64,000 bases of DNA from Lota lota (Eukaryota > Chordata > Actinopteri > Gadiformes > Lotidae), in the NCBI GenBank assembly GCA_026745465.1, contig JACYXH010000278.1, positions 3,070,285 to 3,134,284 on the forward strand. The letters are read 5' to 3'. The stretch's first letter is position 1, and every line of letters begins with the position of its first letter. This document shows positions 29,881 through 46,599 of this stretch, one piece after another. The notes beneath the pieces were generated by a model that was given only the letters and a program-made list of their open reading frames with translations, did no database searches and was not told the origin of the DNA. The translations under genes and the position numbers were made by a program.

Positions 29881-30830
29881 GAGCCAACCCAGAGCCGAGT
29901 TCTCTCATACAGGTGGCGTTAGTAGTGTTTACACCAACTGCACCCTCACATGGTGAGAAATGGAATAATAATATATAATAATATAATATGGGAACAAGGT
30001 AAGAAAAAAAAAAAAAGAATTTTGTTTGAAAATGTATTTGCCATATGTAGGTGAAATGTTTTGTTAACTACATTGTTACTTTAGAACTGCTGCTTGTAGA
30101 TTTTCGTGTTGGAGAATGTTGCAAAAGAAAAGAAAATGAACTAACAATCAGTAACAGGGAGCCTTTTTTTTTTTTTTACTGTTGGTTCTAACCAACTAGC
30201 CTTAGTTCTAGAATGGGCTTGGCCTGTTTATTTCATTTATATTAGAATTCATTTATTTTTTATTTTTCATTTATATTTTAACACTGCCAAGCTCATTTCG
30301 TCTCCGCATTGGTGCCTTGATTCTAGCTCTAGCCAAAATGATCTTTACTTGAATAACAGATGGTGTGTATGTATTTATGGTGCAGATTTATTTACTTGTG
30401 ACAAACGTTTCATATTTATTTAACGAGACTGACGAAAGCTTTGTGCACATAAATGGAGTAAGACAAATTCTTGAATGATTAGCAGAGAGGGTAGCACTTT
30501 ACAGTACGAACATTTACGTGACGGTCAAGCCCGTATTTTGTGAGTGTCCAATACGGCAACATCACAGCTTTAATTACCTTAAATATGTACAAATAAATCT
30601 TCTACATCATTGTTCTTGATGGAGGGGACATGGAAGTCCAGAAAGATTTGAAAAAAGAGCGTGGATTGCTGCTGATAGGAAATGTGCACTGTGAATATAT
30701 AATTTCTTTAACCCTCTGCATATTATTATTTTGTGAATCTTTCATTTAAAAATCAAACGCGCTGTGTGGATGAATAGCTTACCAAAATGTTTTTCTGGTT
30801 AGAAATAAATACAAAATCGACCAACAAAAG
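29881..30830 (+). other. rbbp6: RBBP6 3' UTR with two polyadenylation signals
   Basis: The AT-rich sequence after the TAA contains AATAAA at 30592-30597 and again at 30804-30809. The second is followed by a T/GT-rich stretch, so a cleavage site near 30830 is likely. No ORF of note is present. Confidence 0.6.
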
Positions 30831-32432
30831 TGATTTTTGTGTTTTTATTTGAGTTGGCAAAAAAAGGGACTTTTTTTTTCTGACCTGAACCCAAATAATA
30901 TTTTTTTATCATTGTTGGATTCTCTTTTTGTTTGTCAATCATGCTGCTGTTCAGAAGTTTAAGAGTGCCAGACAGACAACAACAACACACTGGAGATTAC
31001 GCTGACCTATAACAAAACCTATAACAAATCTGGATGACAGGTAGACAGCATGACACAGCAACAGAATGGCAGAAGGCAGATAAAGACTGACATTAAGGTA
31101 TTGCAGGACATACAGGATTCAATTACAAATGACAAATCCAAAATTCCAGAGTGAAACACAAATTTGCATACATCAGAGCTTGGTTGTCCATAGAAAAGAC
31201 GACTTGAGGATTGCGAAAAAGGAGATGAACAGAAAAAGATCCCCCAAAAAAATACAGCAATACAATAAGTACATAAAATGCCAAACAAATTGGAAAACAA
31301 ATGTAACAGATGGACAGCCATTGACATGGTAGAGAGAACTGCTTACAGGCCGACAGGGTGAATGTGTGAGGAGAGGGCGCAGACAGATGACAACATCATG
31401 GGTAAAAATCAGTACTGAGCCAAACCAGTTGGAATACAACATCCCTCCACACTCTCGGATCCTGGAAGAGGTTTGCTGTTTATTTCCCCATTTTCCCTCA
31501 TTTTCATCGTCCTACTATCTTCCATCTTCTGTCCTTGTACACTTTGTTTCCAAGTTGCAATTTCACTGTCCTTTTTTTCCTGCCATTTTCTTGTCGTTCT
31601 CTTCTGTGTTTCAATTCTGCCTTCCTTTGTGTGCCAGCGACATGTGCTGGTGTCTCAGGGCACTTTGCCAACGATGCCGTGTGTGTGTGTGTGTGTGTGG
31701 TATTATGTATGAACTGAATTAACAGCATGTCTTAATGTTTTAAGTCACAGACCGACAAATAACATGCTTGTGCTACATTTGAATTGACTGTGTTTGACTA
31801 TTTGGAATTTACAATCAAAATGTTGGAAGATAAATCATATGCATCACAATGTAATGTATGTATGTAATATACAATAACACACACCACACACACCCTGATT
31901 GATTGATAATAACACCATTCGTGTACTAAAACATCACCATAATCACAGTAGTCATAATATTTCACATGCACATATTATTGGTATGTCTGGGAGTTTTCTT
32001 AATCCCTGTCTGGGATATTAGCGACCTCTATTGGAGAAGTCTGCAGTGTACAACAACATGTATCCACAATCCACAAACGAGATAATGGTACACAAAGGCA
32101 ATGTCATGAAACTGCATGAAATAAACTGAACAGTTTACAAGCAACTATGCACCTCCAGTTGTGTCCTGAAACTATAAAGTTATGTTTATTGATGTATGCA
32201 TGCAATAACATCAGTTAAGATAACTATTGTCATAATGCATGACACTATTTATAGTGTTTTTGTTGTTTTGTTACTTTTTTAAATATTTTAAACCATTTTG
32301 TCACCGATTGCCCAGATCACAGGCATACCATCTTGACTAGAATATGAGGGATGGACTCATGCAATTCGAGTATCCGTTGTAGGATTGATGAAAAAGACAG
32401 TGATACTTCCTGAAGGAATCCCAATTTCCAGG

Positions 32433-32555
<123 letters not shown>

Positions 32556-32779
32556 GGCATGTCAATTAAATTATGTTTGCTTTATTGGCCGGACATAAAA
32601 TATGTATTGCTAAAGCAAAGCAATACATTAATGAATTGACAATAATAACACTAATTATAATTCTAGGTTAATTAACATAATACATAACAATACACAAGTT
32701 AATTAAGAAATGAATGTCTCTCTCTCTGTCTATCTCTCATTGGCATATCTCTCTGTATCTCTCCCTCCCACTCATGTTG

Positions 32780-32822
<43 letters not shown>

Positions 32823-33561
32823 GTTGGCAGGTCTCTGTGTTTCATGGTGCTAGGGAGGGAAGCTGGTTGTGAAAGAGGGACGCTATTGATAGCAGATCTT
32901 TCTTTGGCAGTGATGGAATGTGTTATCTGCTTTTGTGTGTATGTGTGTGTGCCTTCCTGTCAACAGGTTGTTATGGCTGAAGCTGCCTCTCTAATAGCTA
33001 ATCTTGTATGCAACTCAGAACTTGTCATGCTGTCAGATAAAAGTCTCTCCCTCTATTTTCATGTCTGTACGTATCTATTTCTATTATTTGTATCCAAGTG
33101 TGTGAGTGCGTGTGTGCCCTCTGTAACCTGGCCCTGTCTGTGAGCACATATGTGCAGAGAATAACAATGAGTTGCTCAGCTTGCACAGTCTCTGTGTGTA
33201 TATGTGTGGGTGTGTGCCTGTGTGCATGTGTGTGTGTGTCTGTGTGTGTGAGAGAGCCTGTGTGTGTGTGTATGTTTGTGTGAGTGTTTATATGGCTGTG
33301 TGTGTGTATGTGTGTGTGTGTGTGTGTGTGTGAGCACGTGTGCCTGTGTGCATTGAGTGCCTTTGCCAAGGGCCAGCACTGCCCCATTGAGCTGGAGAAA
33401 GAAATTTGAAAAGCAGCTCTCTTCGTATTCCTGATTTACCTCTGCTTGACTCCTGCTGGGGTCTGTAGGCAGCAGGAAGTATTGAGCAAAAGAGTCTTCA
33501 CACAGAGACTGGTCGCAGTGGCAGGATGGTAAGAGGAAAGGAAACTACTTGAAAAGTCTGT

Positions 33562-33565
<4 letters not shown>

Positions 33566-33638
<73 letters not shown>
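33566..33638. repeat. (GT)n microsatellite
   Basis: About 36 GT units in intergenic DNA. Confidence 0.95.
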
Positions 33639-33642
<4 letters not shown>

Positions 33643-33981
33643 ATGCCACGGTCACTCAACCTATAAATCGACCTAAAATGACCATTTTGAAATATCATCC
33701 CACCAATGCAGACACACACCCACACACTACAACATTTACCTTTATTCTCCTGTGAGTTCTTGAAAATAAAGAAGGGATGAAAGAGAGCAAGTCAGAGGCA
33801 AAGACAAAGAAGAGAGAGAGTGAGCGAGAGGGATATTAGAGAAAGAGAGAGGGTTAGGGAGATACTTCACTGAGCTTGATGTATGAGTACCTTTATGGCA
33901 GCTGCCGATGTCTGTTAAGAGTCTGTGTATTCGCTCGTGTGTTGCTGACAGATTGCCACAGCTTGAAAGTGTATGTGTGTA

Positions 33982-34022
<41 letters not shown>

Positions 34023-34672
34023 GCAACGCCTAGAGTGTGCGCCAATTCTATTGTTTCTTATTATATGTGTACATTCCACTACTCCAGATGACACGTTTTG
34101 TGCATGTTGCGTTTAATTAGTGCATGGCGCAGGCTGTCTAAATGTCTTATTTACTGTTCATGTGGCGAGAATAGATTCAGGGGCGGTTATGGGAATGAAG
34201 CTAATTGGTATAAAACATATAATAAAGTATAAAGTGGGAGGGACAGCCTGACACATACACACATATATAGGCCTACACATATATGCATATATATACACAC
34301 ACAAAAATACATCTACACACAAGCACACAACTTGTTAGCATTGTTAGCATCCCTACCATCTCACATCTGTTTCTTACTCCAACCCTTGTTTAAAATCCAA
34401 ACAGCATTTTTGAGAAGATATTCTAATAATAAAGTATAGTTAAAAAACATAGTTGCATCAAATTGGTATGCCTTTCTAAAATGTGTCTGTATTTTGTCTA
34501 GTTAATGTTCTGTCTGACGTGGACATACAATATTTTGTATTGGGATTTTCTTATTTTCTATTGATTTTAACATTTTATACACAGATAATTCAAACATACA
34601 CCTTGTCTTGTCCGACCCTTTTCTGATGTGATCAGATTTTGACTTCATTGTCTGGAGCTAAATAAATATTAC

Positions 34673-35724
34673 TGTAGCAATGTCCAATGCTACACGCCAC
34701 CTAGGTGGCTCCCATACTCCACCTAGGTGACTTTCCTCGGGCTCCTCCAAACAAATGGACACAGGGTGGTGATGTTGAACCGGTTTATTGTGAAGGTTGC
34801 ATGGAATGAGGCATGCAGCTGGTGCTCCATGCTGCCATGCCGGAGAGCTCTCTCTCGAGTGTGTGTGGTGGTGGCTGGTTTAACCTGTGCACACTGATTG
34901 CTCAATGTGCAACAGGTGTGCAGCCCCACCCAGCCCCAGAGTCCAATCAGTCTGACTCGGGCCAGGTGAGGCTGCTTAAACCAGCCACCATCCACACACA
35001 CTCCCACATATCCCCAACACCCAATTGAAGCCGGGGAGAATTGCTGCCTTGACTGGCGGAGGTGTCGGCGGACTTGGCAGTTGACACCCCAACCCACCCT
35101 CCCCCTCCATCCTGGAGACTCGGAGGCCTGGGCTGCTGCCTCAGGGCTGTCTGGACGGGCTGGCGGAGGAGTTGGTTGGGCTGCGGCGCTGGCTGGATGC
35201 TGGGGTGGCTAGCCGCAGATTGTTGCCCATGGCGGTTGCTGAGCTGCCTCCGCCGGGATCCACCGCGCCATTGGGGAATGGGATGGTGTTGGGAGAAGAC
35301 TGTCCGTCATCGCTGCTGGGCCCAGTGCGCCCCTGGACAGCCTTCCTGTGTCCAAACGCGGTTTGGAGAGGTCCCTGTTCAGGCACCAATGTAGCAATGT
35401 CCAATACTACACGCCACCTAGGTGGCTCCCATACTCCACCTAGGTGACTTTCCTCGGGCTCCTCCAAACGAATGGACACAGGGTGGTGATGTTGAACCGG
35501 TTTATTGTGAAGGTTGCATGGAATGAGGCATGGTGCTGGTGCTCCATGCTGCCATGCCGGAGAGCTCTCTCTGAGTGTGTGTGGTGGTGGCTGGTTTAAC
35601 CTGTGCACACTGATTGCTCAATGTGCAACAGGTGTGCAGCCCCACCCAGCCCCAGAGTCCAATCAGTCTGACTCGGGCCAGGTGAGGCTGCTTAAACCAG
35701 CCACCATCCACACACACTCCCACA
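34673..35724 (-). mobile_element. Miniature LTR retroelement (TRIM-like fossil), looks structurally whole
   Basis: Two near-identical LTRs (34673-35008 and 35390-35724) flank a 381-bp interior with no coding capacity. The five-base target duplication ATTAC is on both sides (34668-34672, 35725-35729). On the minus strand the LTR begins TG and ends CA. The sequence next to it, TGGTGCCTGAACAGGGAC (35371-35388), resembles a tRNA-Lys-type primer site. A purine-rich stretch lies by the other LTR. The few LTR differences suggest a recent insertion. It is non-autonomous. Confidence 0.85.
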
Positions 35725-36179
35725 ATTACATTCTATGTATTTTCCTAACCACTTTTCCTTGACCTCGATGGAAAACAAAGGAAGGAAAGATGTAAAGGAG
35801 AATTCATAAGAACTAGAAAAGGCAAGAGAATCCAACTCCACTTACACTAGGCCACGTAACTATGGGACGGCTGATGTCATTGATCGTTTGTTTTCGTCAA
35901 CGGCCGAATGGTGCGTGGCTTTAAATGTTGCTGCCGCAAGGAATTGTTGGATGGCATTATCTAATTTCCTTTCACAAAGGATGGTTCCGTGTATCCTATG
36001 ATAAAGGAGAAAAGAAAGGAAGCAGTGAAGCACCTTTCATAAGCATTTACAGAATTTGACCAGCACTCATCATGGCAGCCACTTAGATACTTCAGGGTAA
36101 ATTGACTCAATTAAGAAACTTCAGTTCCTAACCTTCAGTCAGGAAGTAAAAAAACACCATCATGAGATTCTCTGAAGGC

Positions 36180-37800
36180 TATTTCCATTTCTGTCGTGAT
36201 TGTAAAGTTGGCAGATAGACCGAGATGAAATGGGTCCAAAACTGAAAAGACTGAACGGAAAGAATTTGACCTTGGCGCCTCCTAAGCCCCACCATGGAGT
36301 CTAGTGCATGGGCAACTTGAGGTAGGGAAGAATCGCACCACCACATCAGTAGCTTTTTGGGAGTGATGGGGTCCAAGTTAGTTACACTAGAGGAAGTGTA
36401 TCCTAATGGCTTAGAATTGAGGATGCCCTCGACCTCAATCTATACTGTGGCAAGAACTTCCTCTATCACCGAATGACTTCCAACTTGCAGGGCATTTATG
36501 ACTGATCTTATCTCCCTTTCCCAAACACCTCCAAAATCGGGAGATTTTGGGCGTTGGGTTAGTTGATATTTGTTGAATTTCTCTTGCAGCTCTGGCTCTA
36601 AAGCTTGGAATGGTTCTCGTAGCTCCGTTTCGGCTCCACAGAAGTTGGTACCTCTCTCCGAAAGTAAGTCTTTTGGCTTACCGATGAATCAGTGCAAGCA
36701 AGCAGACGTCTGAATCCATAGACGTCAGTAGCTCAAGGTGCACCGCTCTAGTGGTTAAGCATGTGAACATCACACAATGTTTGCCATTGTGCCGCCCAAC
36801 TTTAACAGTGAAAGGAAACAATTGACCCCCGTAAAGAAGAAAGTAGGGCTTAAAAGGGAAAGACGAGCAGGTGGTAGGTTGGCCATAAGAGGAACTTTGG
36901 GCTTTGGTCGCCATTTGTGCCATTCGAGACATGTAGACTGATGGTGCTTAACAGCTTTTCTTCCTCGTACTACCCAATACTGCCTCCATATTTCTGAAAA
37001 TATTCTCTCTGAGTCAAGGTGGAAGAGGAGCTCATCTAAGTCTTTAACAAGCAATTTGGTGACTGGATGGGAAGTATCCAATACAATGGGGAGGATAGAG
37101 TCTCCATGAGCTGCCGGGAGGTTCTGAGCCTTCCACCCACTCTTATCAGTCCAGATAGTTTCTAAAGTTCAGGGGCGAGAGGCTTGAGTCTACTGGGGGG
37201 AGAAACAGACTTACCTGCCTGTAAAGCCGTAAGCTCAGTGGGAAAACTATCAGCCTGACATTATTCAAGAGCAACTTTAAGTTAATACTGATGAGGTACC
37301 GTTTATATTTTGCATCTACAAGATCCTTTCAGGAAGTGTACTGAGCTGAGTCAGGTAAGTAAGTCTAATGTTTAACAGTTAGACCAAAGTAAGTGAGGTT
37401 TCAGAACTCAGTGACGTCTTGCGGAATCAGGTCTTACAGGCCATGTATTTGGGGACTGTTGAAGGAAGTGTGGACCATTGCTTCACCGACTGGGCATATA
37501 AGTTCAACCAAAGTTTTGACTGCTACAGTCTATAACAAGGAGGTACTCACATTGGAGCAAGCAGGGTACATTAAGGAAGAATCCCTCAAGAGACTGTGAA
37601 CAGTTCTACTGAATCCTTTTACTGAGCCCATCTCTAATAGGTGTCCTGAACCTCTTCCCTCAACTAGGGAAGAGGAACCCTCAGTAGTGTTCAGTGGTGA
37701 CCTAAAAGGATTGTTTCACCAGGTCCGGTTGCTCCTTTAGGACTCAGCTCTACTCAGGTTGTTATGGCGGATCATGAACAGATGAACTTATATTGAATAA
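36180..37800. mobile_element. BEL/Pao retrotransposon fossil fragments
   Basis: Minus strand: integrase-region signatures (TCLTTRAVHLELLTSMDSD, CLEWHKWRPKPKVP) at about 36680-37080 and a C-terminal pol piece at 36180-36380. Plus strand: a reverse-transcriptase signature (GDLKGLFHQVRLLL) at about 37690-37740. The opposite orientations indicate rearrangement or two insertions. It is old and broken in many places; no LTRs were identified. Confidence 0.75.
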
Positions 37801-40020
<2,220 letters not shown>

Positions 40021-40328
40021 TGTAGCAATGTCGGTGCTGCACTCCACCTAGGTGGCTTTTAATGGGCTCCTCCACGACCAGGACACAGCGTGGTGATGTT
40101 GAAAACCGGTTTATTGTAGAGTTGGATGACAATGGTACATGAAGATGGTGATTCATGCTGCCATGTAGGAGATCTCCTTGAGTGTGTGTGATGATGGCTG
40201 GTTTAACCTGTGCGCATTGACTGTTCAATGCACAGCAGGTGTGCAGCCTCACCAAGCCCCAGGGTCCAATCAGTCTGACTTGGGCCAGGTGAGGCTGCTT
40301 AAACCAGCCACCATCCACACTCTCAACA
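40021..40328 (-). mobile_element. Solo LTR of the same family (fossil)
   Basis: It is related along its length to the LTRs at 34673 and 35390, beginning TGTAGCAATGTC and ending TCTCAACA on the + strand. ATGAT is duplicated on each side (40016-40020, 40329-40333). No interior is left, consistent with LTR-LTR recombination. It is more diverged than the pair at 34.7-35.7 kb. Confidence 0.8.
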
Positions 40329-40544
40329 ATGATTAGATGGTTGGACGATAAGATGATCAGACGATCAGACAATCAGATGATGCTTTTTTTTGTGTATATG
40401 AGAGAGTGAGTGAGTGAATGAGTGAGTGCCTTAGCCATCCTGTTGAACGATGATGCATTGCATCTGGAACCTGTTCTGGCGTTGCTATGGTAACTCCTGT
40501 CACGGCAGCAGGGGCCTCACCACACACACTCGCACACTCTCTCA

Positions 40545-40646
<102 letters not shown>

Positions 40647-41650
40647 GCAGTAATGGGAGCTCAAGAAACTGGCAGCATGCCAGGACAGTCTAGCACAGTC
40701 GAGGACATCCATCTACTACACACACACATACACACAAACGTACGCACACTCACACAACCCCCACATGCCAATCTCCCAGTCTGCTCTGAAGGACAACATG
40801 ATTTGTGGAAACACAGTTGCAAGATGATTTAGAGGACATTTACACCTAGAATTGTACCTATAAATATAATAATACATGTAGATTTGAATAGATTAACCCA
40901 TCAACAATAGTTAAAAATGTATACAAAATCTATCTATCTATTAGTGGCATGGGGTCCATAGAAGCTGTGAATGTGGCGCATCCCCAGTTGTTTTCAAAGA
41001 CAACATTTCTTTTGTTTTTATCAAAATAGTCAATGTTTATTTTTGTTAACATTCATTAATTGTGTAAACACTATAACATTTGTTGTTTTCCCTCTGATTA
41101 TGATACTGTCCGCTCTATATAGAGCATACAGTATTATACATTGCATACTGTCAGCTCTACTAAGTCCCGTTAGCAAAGTCTCAAGTTTTCATCTCGTTTT
41201 ACTTTTGCAGGTCCCTCGACAGACCCTGAATTTGAAAGCACTGCTCTTCTGATATTCCATGATTTGTCTCCTTAAACAATCTTCTATCATGCCAGGGTGT
41301 AATAAAATCGAATTGCTGTGAAATAATTGTTTAGTTTTATGGTTTAATGAGGTGCAACCAAGATTTAAGCATTTATGTGTGATGTATTTAGCTGCAGCCT
41401 TTGTAAAAGTTATAAATTGTCATTGGTTTGTATTATTTCTATTAATTATATATTTATTCTCTCAAGGTCACTATTAAAAGGACTGGTGGCTGGAGTATGG
41501 TGTATCAGTTGTAATTTAAAAGTAGTATTGAACATTACTTAAATTAATTCACACACACTCAATATGTATTATATCAACAGAAGGCCACTGTCTTATCATC
41601 CTGCATTCATTGATTTAAGCCAGCCCCAATGAACCAGAGATAATTTAGCT

Positions 41651-42026
41651 TTAGATTGTTAAACAGTAGAGACTGCAGGGTGTATCTGCCAGACGGATCC
41701 TCTTCCCCCCTCTCTCCCTTCCTCCCTCACTCCCAGACTCCCACCCCCACTCTTCCATTTTAACACCCAATTCTCTCGCTTTCTCTCCGTCTCCCCACCT
41801 ATTATCCACCTCCTTCCTGCTGTCGTTATGTGCTCTATTTGAGGTCCACTTTTTACCACTCTCCCTTTGATTCTTACCACTCTCTCTCTCTCTGATTTTA
41901 TAATGGTAGGGGGGGGGGGGGGGCATTGAGCTGTCTCTGCCACTTTCATGGGCGAGTGTCAGTAGCAGGGGGATGGTGGGGGGATGGGTACAAAGTGCAA
42001 TGTTGTGGAGTCTGAGTGTGAGTGTG

Positions 42027-42097
<71 letters not shown>

Positions 42098-42100
42098 CGC
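41651..42100. repeat. Pyrimidine-rich and (GT)n region
   Basis: A C/T-rich stretch, a G run at 41910-41922, GAGTGT units at 42010-42036 and a GT tract to about 42096. Confidence 0.85.
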
Positions 42101-42570
42101 ACAGGAAGTGGAGAAAGAGAAGGAGATTGCCATGGTGAATGTGTGAGAAGGGTGGGGTTGCATTTGAATGGAGAAGTATTTAGGTGTGTAACAGCGTTTT
42201 CTTTTGTGACTACATGATTTTTACATATGTGAATATTTATATTATATATATTTATGGTAAGACGCAAGCTCACCACTTGCTTTGATGTTGACCCTCAACC
42301 TGCACTGCACGTTAAAATGTGCACACTACGGATGATTGACAACGACAGCCTACCAATATCAGTGCGCCTTGACCAGGGATTTGCACAGACTGCCGATGTA
42401 GAACAGTGTCGCTATCTCATGAGTTAAAAGTGTTATGAATGATTTTGGATTTGAACGCAGTGGGCAGCATTTTAATGCATTACATTACAGCTCGCTCTGG
42501 ATATTTATGGGACCTCTATGAAGGGTTAACTGACCATCAGTAGTAAATAATTAAAAAAAGACATAAGATT

Positions 42571-42672
<102 letters not shown>

Positions 42673-42920
42673 ACACAGGGTGGTGATGTTGAAAACCAGT
42701 TTATTGTAGAGTTGGATGACAATGGTACATGAAGATGGTGATTCATGCTGCCATGTAGGAGATCTCCTTGAGTGTGTGTGATGATGGCTGGTTTAACCTG
42801 TGCGCATTGACTGTTCAATGCACAGCAGGTGTGCAGCCTCACCAAGCCCCAGGGTCCAATCAGTCTGACTCGGCCCAGGTGAGGCTGCTTAAACCAGCCA
42901 CCATCCACACACACTCCACA
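42673..42920 (-). mobile_element. Truncated LTR copy joined to a GA tract (fossil)
   Basis: It is nearly identical to the solo LTR at 40021-40328 but lacks that copy's first ~70 bp. The 3' flank (atgattagatg..ataagatga) is shared with the other copy, so it looks like a duplication of that locus rather than a fresh insertion. Confidence 0.75.
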
Positions 42921-43437
42921 ATGATTAGATGATAAGATGACCAGACGATTAAAAAAATACATTGGAATATGGTAGTAACTATACTATAACAATAAAAAAA
43001 ACTGGAAATCGATTTAGTATTTTAGTACTTTAGCGGTTTATCTATGAGTACTGCGAAGTCTAATTGATTGTGGGAAATTATAACCATGAGAAATGTTCAA
43101 GTAATGGTCAATGTAAGTGGATACTTTTCATTTGCATATACTCCTCTAATACAGAATTTCTCTCTTTCTCCTTATCAATCCCATTATGAGAGGGCACATA
43201 CACACACAGCAACCACACACACGCGCACGTACACATACACACACCAAACGCACACATGCACACTCGCACGCACATACAAATCTTCATTCACACTCCATTT
43301 ATTGATTAAGGTATCATTACAATGATGTCATTTATGTAATATATTTGTGTGTGTGTGTAAAATGATGTGGGTGGGTATGAGTTGCCCGTAGAAACTAAGA
43401 TCAATCAATCACAAAATGTTTGCTTGTTTAAATTAAG

Positions 43438-43560
<123 letters not shown>

Positions 43561-43799
43561 CTATCCAGACAAACCTATGTGGTCGGATCATTGGTGCACC
43601 TTTGGTTGTATAGAATATGAGTAAAGAAGTGTGTACTTGTGTGTTTGTGAGTGTATCCGTGTCAATGATTAACCAACAACAAATTGTTCTGTGATTCAAG
43701 CTGACTGCCACCATGTTAACCACAAACAACGCACACACACATGCACTCACGCACGCACGCACACACACATGCACTCACACACACACACACTTTTACCTG

Positions 43800-45175
43800 A
43801 AAGGTAATAAATGGTAACACTCATTAGGTAATCAAGACTTGTAATAATTATTGTTTGTAAGTGTATCATGCATAGTGAACATAAACCTAGAGCTGGAGCC
43901 AGTAGTAAAGAGAATTACCAGTAGTTGTTTAAGCTGTAGCTAGAATGTACTCTAGAATGACCAATTTGTAAGAAACATTTTTAATAATTGACTGCCTGTC
44001 CTGAAAAATATCCATGTCACCTAATGCTGTCTGGCACTGGGACCAACAGTGGATATTTAAAACAGCCCTTGCAATAATGGCTGATTTCGTCATTTCACAT
44101 AATTCTAACCCACTAAAATGAGCCGTGAGAAAAGCTTGAATTACTACTGATTCCAAATCATTTTTACCAACCTTCCATAAATGTAGAAAGCACGGTTTAG
44201 TGTTGCGGATTGTTTAGTCAGTAAAAGTAGCAATATATATAGTATTAGACTTATCCTGTGGGGACAATCAGCTGGAAGTAGAAAACAGCAAGACGAACCA
44301 CAACATGTTATGACACATTTGACATTATACACATCAACTTAACAACAGGAAACCCACAATAAAATACAATGGTAATACAGTTTTTAATATAGTTATTCAG
44401 TTAGATGAGTATTCAATCAAAATCCAAAGCCTACTTCATTAATTTACCTCCAATAATATAGTCAAAAAAGCAAAAAAGGGAGGATGGATGTTTGATTGGC
44501 CTGAGGGTGGGGGGCGGAGTTGTATGGGATTGAAATACTCTTCATAATGGAGTGTGTGTGTGTGTGTTGTAGATTTCATATTTAAGAAATGAGGTCACAG
44601 GTAGGATATAAATCTACAGAAAAGAAATGGGTAACTTGCCCAATAAATACATTATTTTAGGTAAAATCCTTTTTACTTTCGTAATAGATGAAAGGGAATG
44701 ATGAAATAATTTCAAACAGCATTCTCCAATACAAAATGTAAATTGTATCTGCACTTGGGTGCCATGGGTTGTTAGACTGCCATGGGCCCTCTTATGTCAT
44801 GTGACCTTTATATACAAATAGCCCTGTGTTTTCGGACTACCTGGAACACCTGCACACAGTTCATTGAACAATTTAGTCTAATGTTTAGGTGAGTTGACAG
44901 AAAACTAAATTCATAACCATTTTTATGCATTCCACGTCACTTAACACACAACATTTAGAGACATATCGACACTTGACAGCTCAGTATATCCATGACATTA
45001 CTGTACATTTCTTACTCAAATTCCATTAAAGTCTGTATCTATTGTAACTGAGAAGGATTCAATTGATTTGAAGATTATGGCATGTGTGCCATTACTTAAC
45101 TGTATCCGAAACAGATAAGTACAAATAAAGGTACACTAGAATAACTGCATGAGAAATGAGAAAATAGTTTATAAG
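43800..45175. other. Intergenic, no gene recognised
   Basis: AT-rich sequence without convincing ORFs, splice-linked frames or strong repeats apart from a short GT run at 44553-44566. Confidence 0.5.
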
Positions 45176-45179
45176 ATCA

Positions 45180-45755
45180 TTTTTAAAGCACAAGTTCAGG
45201 ATTTACAAAGTATTTACATATTAATAATTCTGCGATTCATGATTAGTTCAGTTAGTTTAAATCCATTTGTTAAGTATTTTGTGTGAGCTCATCTACTGCT
45301 GCAATGTTACTTCAGGCATTTCCAGCCTTAAAATGTAATTTATGAATGCTTTCAGATAGTCCTCGCTTTAGATGAGCTCACACAGAAGACTTAACCAATG
45401 CTTTCTAACTACCTGAATTGATCAAAACTGCCTTTACATGTCATTCATAAATGCTTAGTAAGTCATAGATAGTCCTCACTTTAGATAAGCTCACACAAAA
45501 TACTTAACTAATGCTTTCTAACTACCTAAACTAATCGTGATTTGAAGCATTAAGTGTTTATAAAGCATTATCAACACATTGTAGATAGTTTGTAAATCAT
45601 TAACTTACCCTATATAAATTATCCTATGAACCATTATCTAATTATCTTAATAATCATTCATAACTGATTATGAATAGCTTACTAATGAGTATTCATGTAT
45701 GAGCAATCCTTCATATATGAGGAATTTACTAATTAATGCTTTGAAGTTACCACCA
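45180..45755. mobile_element. MITE-like repeat with inverse and tandem subrepeats
   Basis: A block containing GAGCTCACACA..ACTTAAC..ATGCTTTCTAACTACCT occurs twice in tandem (about 45372-45420 and 45486-45535). It also occurs once in inverse orientation (about 45240-45297). Many TAATG/CATTA units and a closing AGTTACCACC are typical of fish non-autonomous repeats. Confidence 0.5.
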
Positions 45756-45928
45756 GTTATTCTATCAAAAGACAGAGTCAGTGACCTTCCTGCAAGGAGT
45801 AGAGTGTTTTGATCAACTGATTTCATGCAGTAGTTTAAGTGACAGGAAAAGCCATGGGTTGGTAGATGTTTTTGCAGTTAGTGAGTCAATACTCATTATA
45901 TTTTGACAGTAGACCACGCAACACACAA

Positions 45929-46049
<121 letters not shown>

Positions 46050-46599
46050 CTTTGTCTCTTCGTTGAAACGTTGGCAGATTCCATAATGAATACCTATTTT
46101 TTTCTGTGCCATTGTAAATCCTCAACAACAAACACCACTTGTGTTAGTCCCTGCAGAGATTCATAGCTGCCTTTGACTTTTATACATGACTATTATTACT
46201 ATACATATTATTATTATTATTATTATTACCGTATGAAATCCTCATCCAGCAAAAACATTGACGTCACTAGATATTCACCTTGCTTCTGTGCTTCAATACA
46301 AATTACAATAATACGGGCAACGCAAACTCAAGCTACACAAATAAGTATTTTCCTGATGACAACTAGGCTACTATGTTTGTGTATATATATATGTATATAT
46401 GTATGTATGTATGTGTGTGTATGATTATGTAGTTACATTGAATAGGAACGTATTCAAATATTTTAAGAGAATATACGTATTTACTGCTTTTCAGTCTGAA
46501 ACGTTTGTTTTAACATATTTGTCCCATCCACCACCAACCATTTTGGGTGTTCGGTTATTATTTTTTGCCTACCAGAGGAAGTGGTGAACGCGTTTCCTG

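Noticed and set aside
34723-35608. Open frames in the miniature LTR element
   Set aside because: They are split between LTR and interior, unrelated to gag or pol, and differ between the two LTR copies. The element has no coding capacity.
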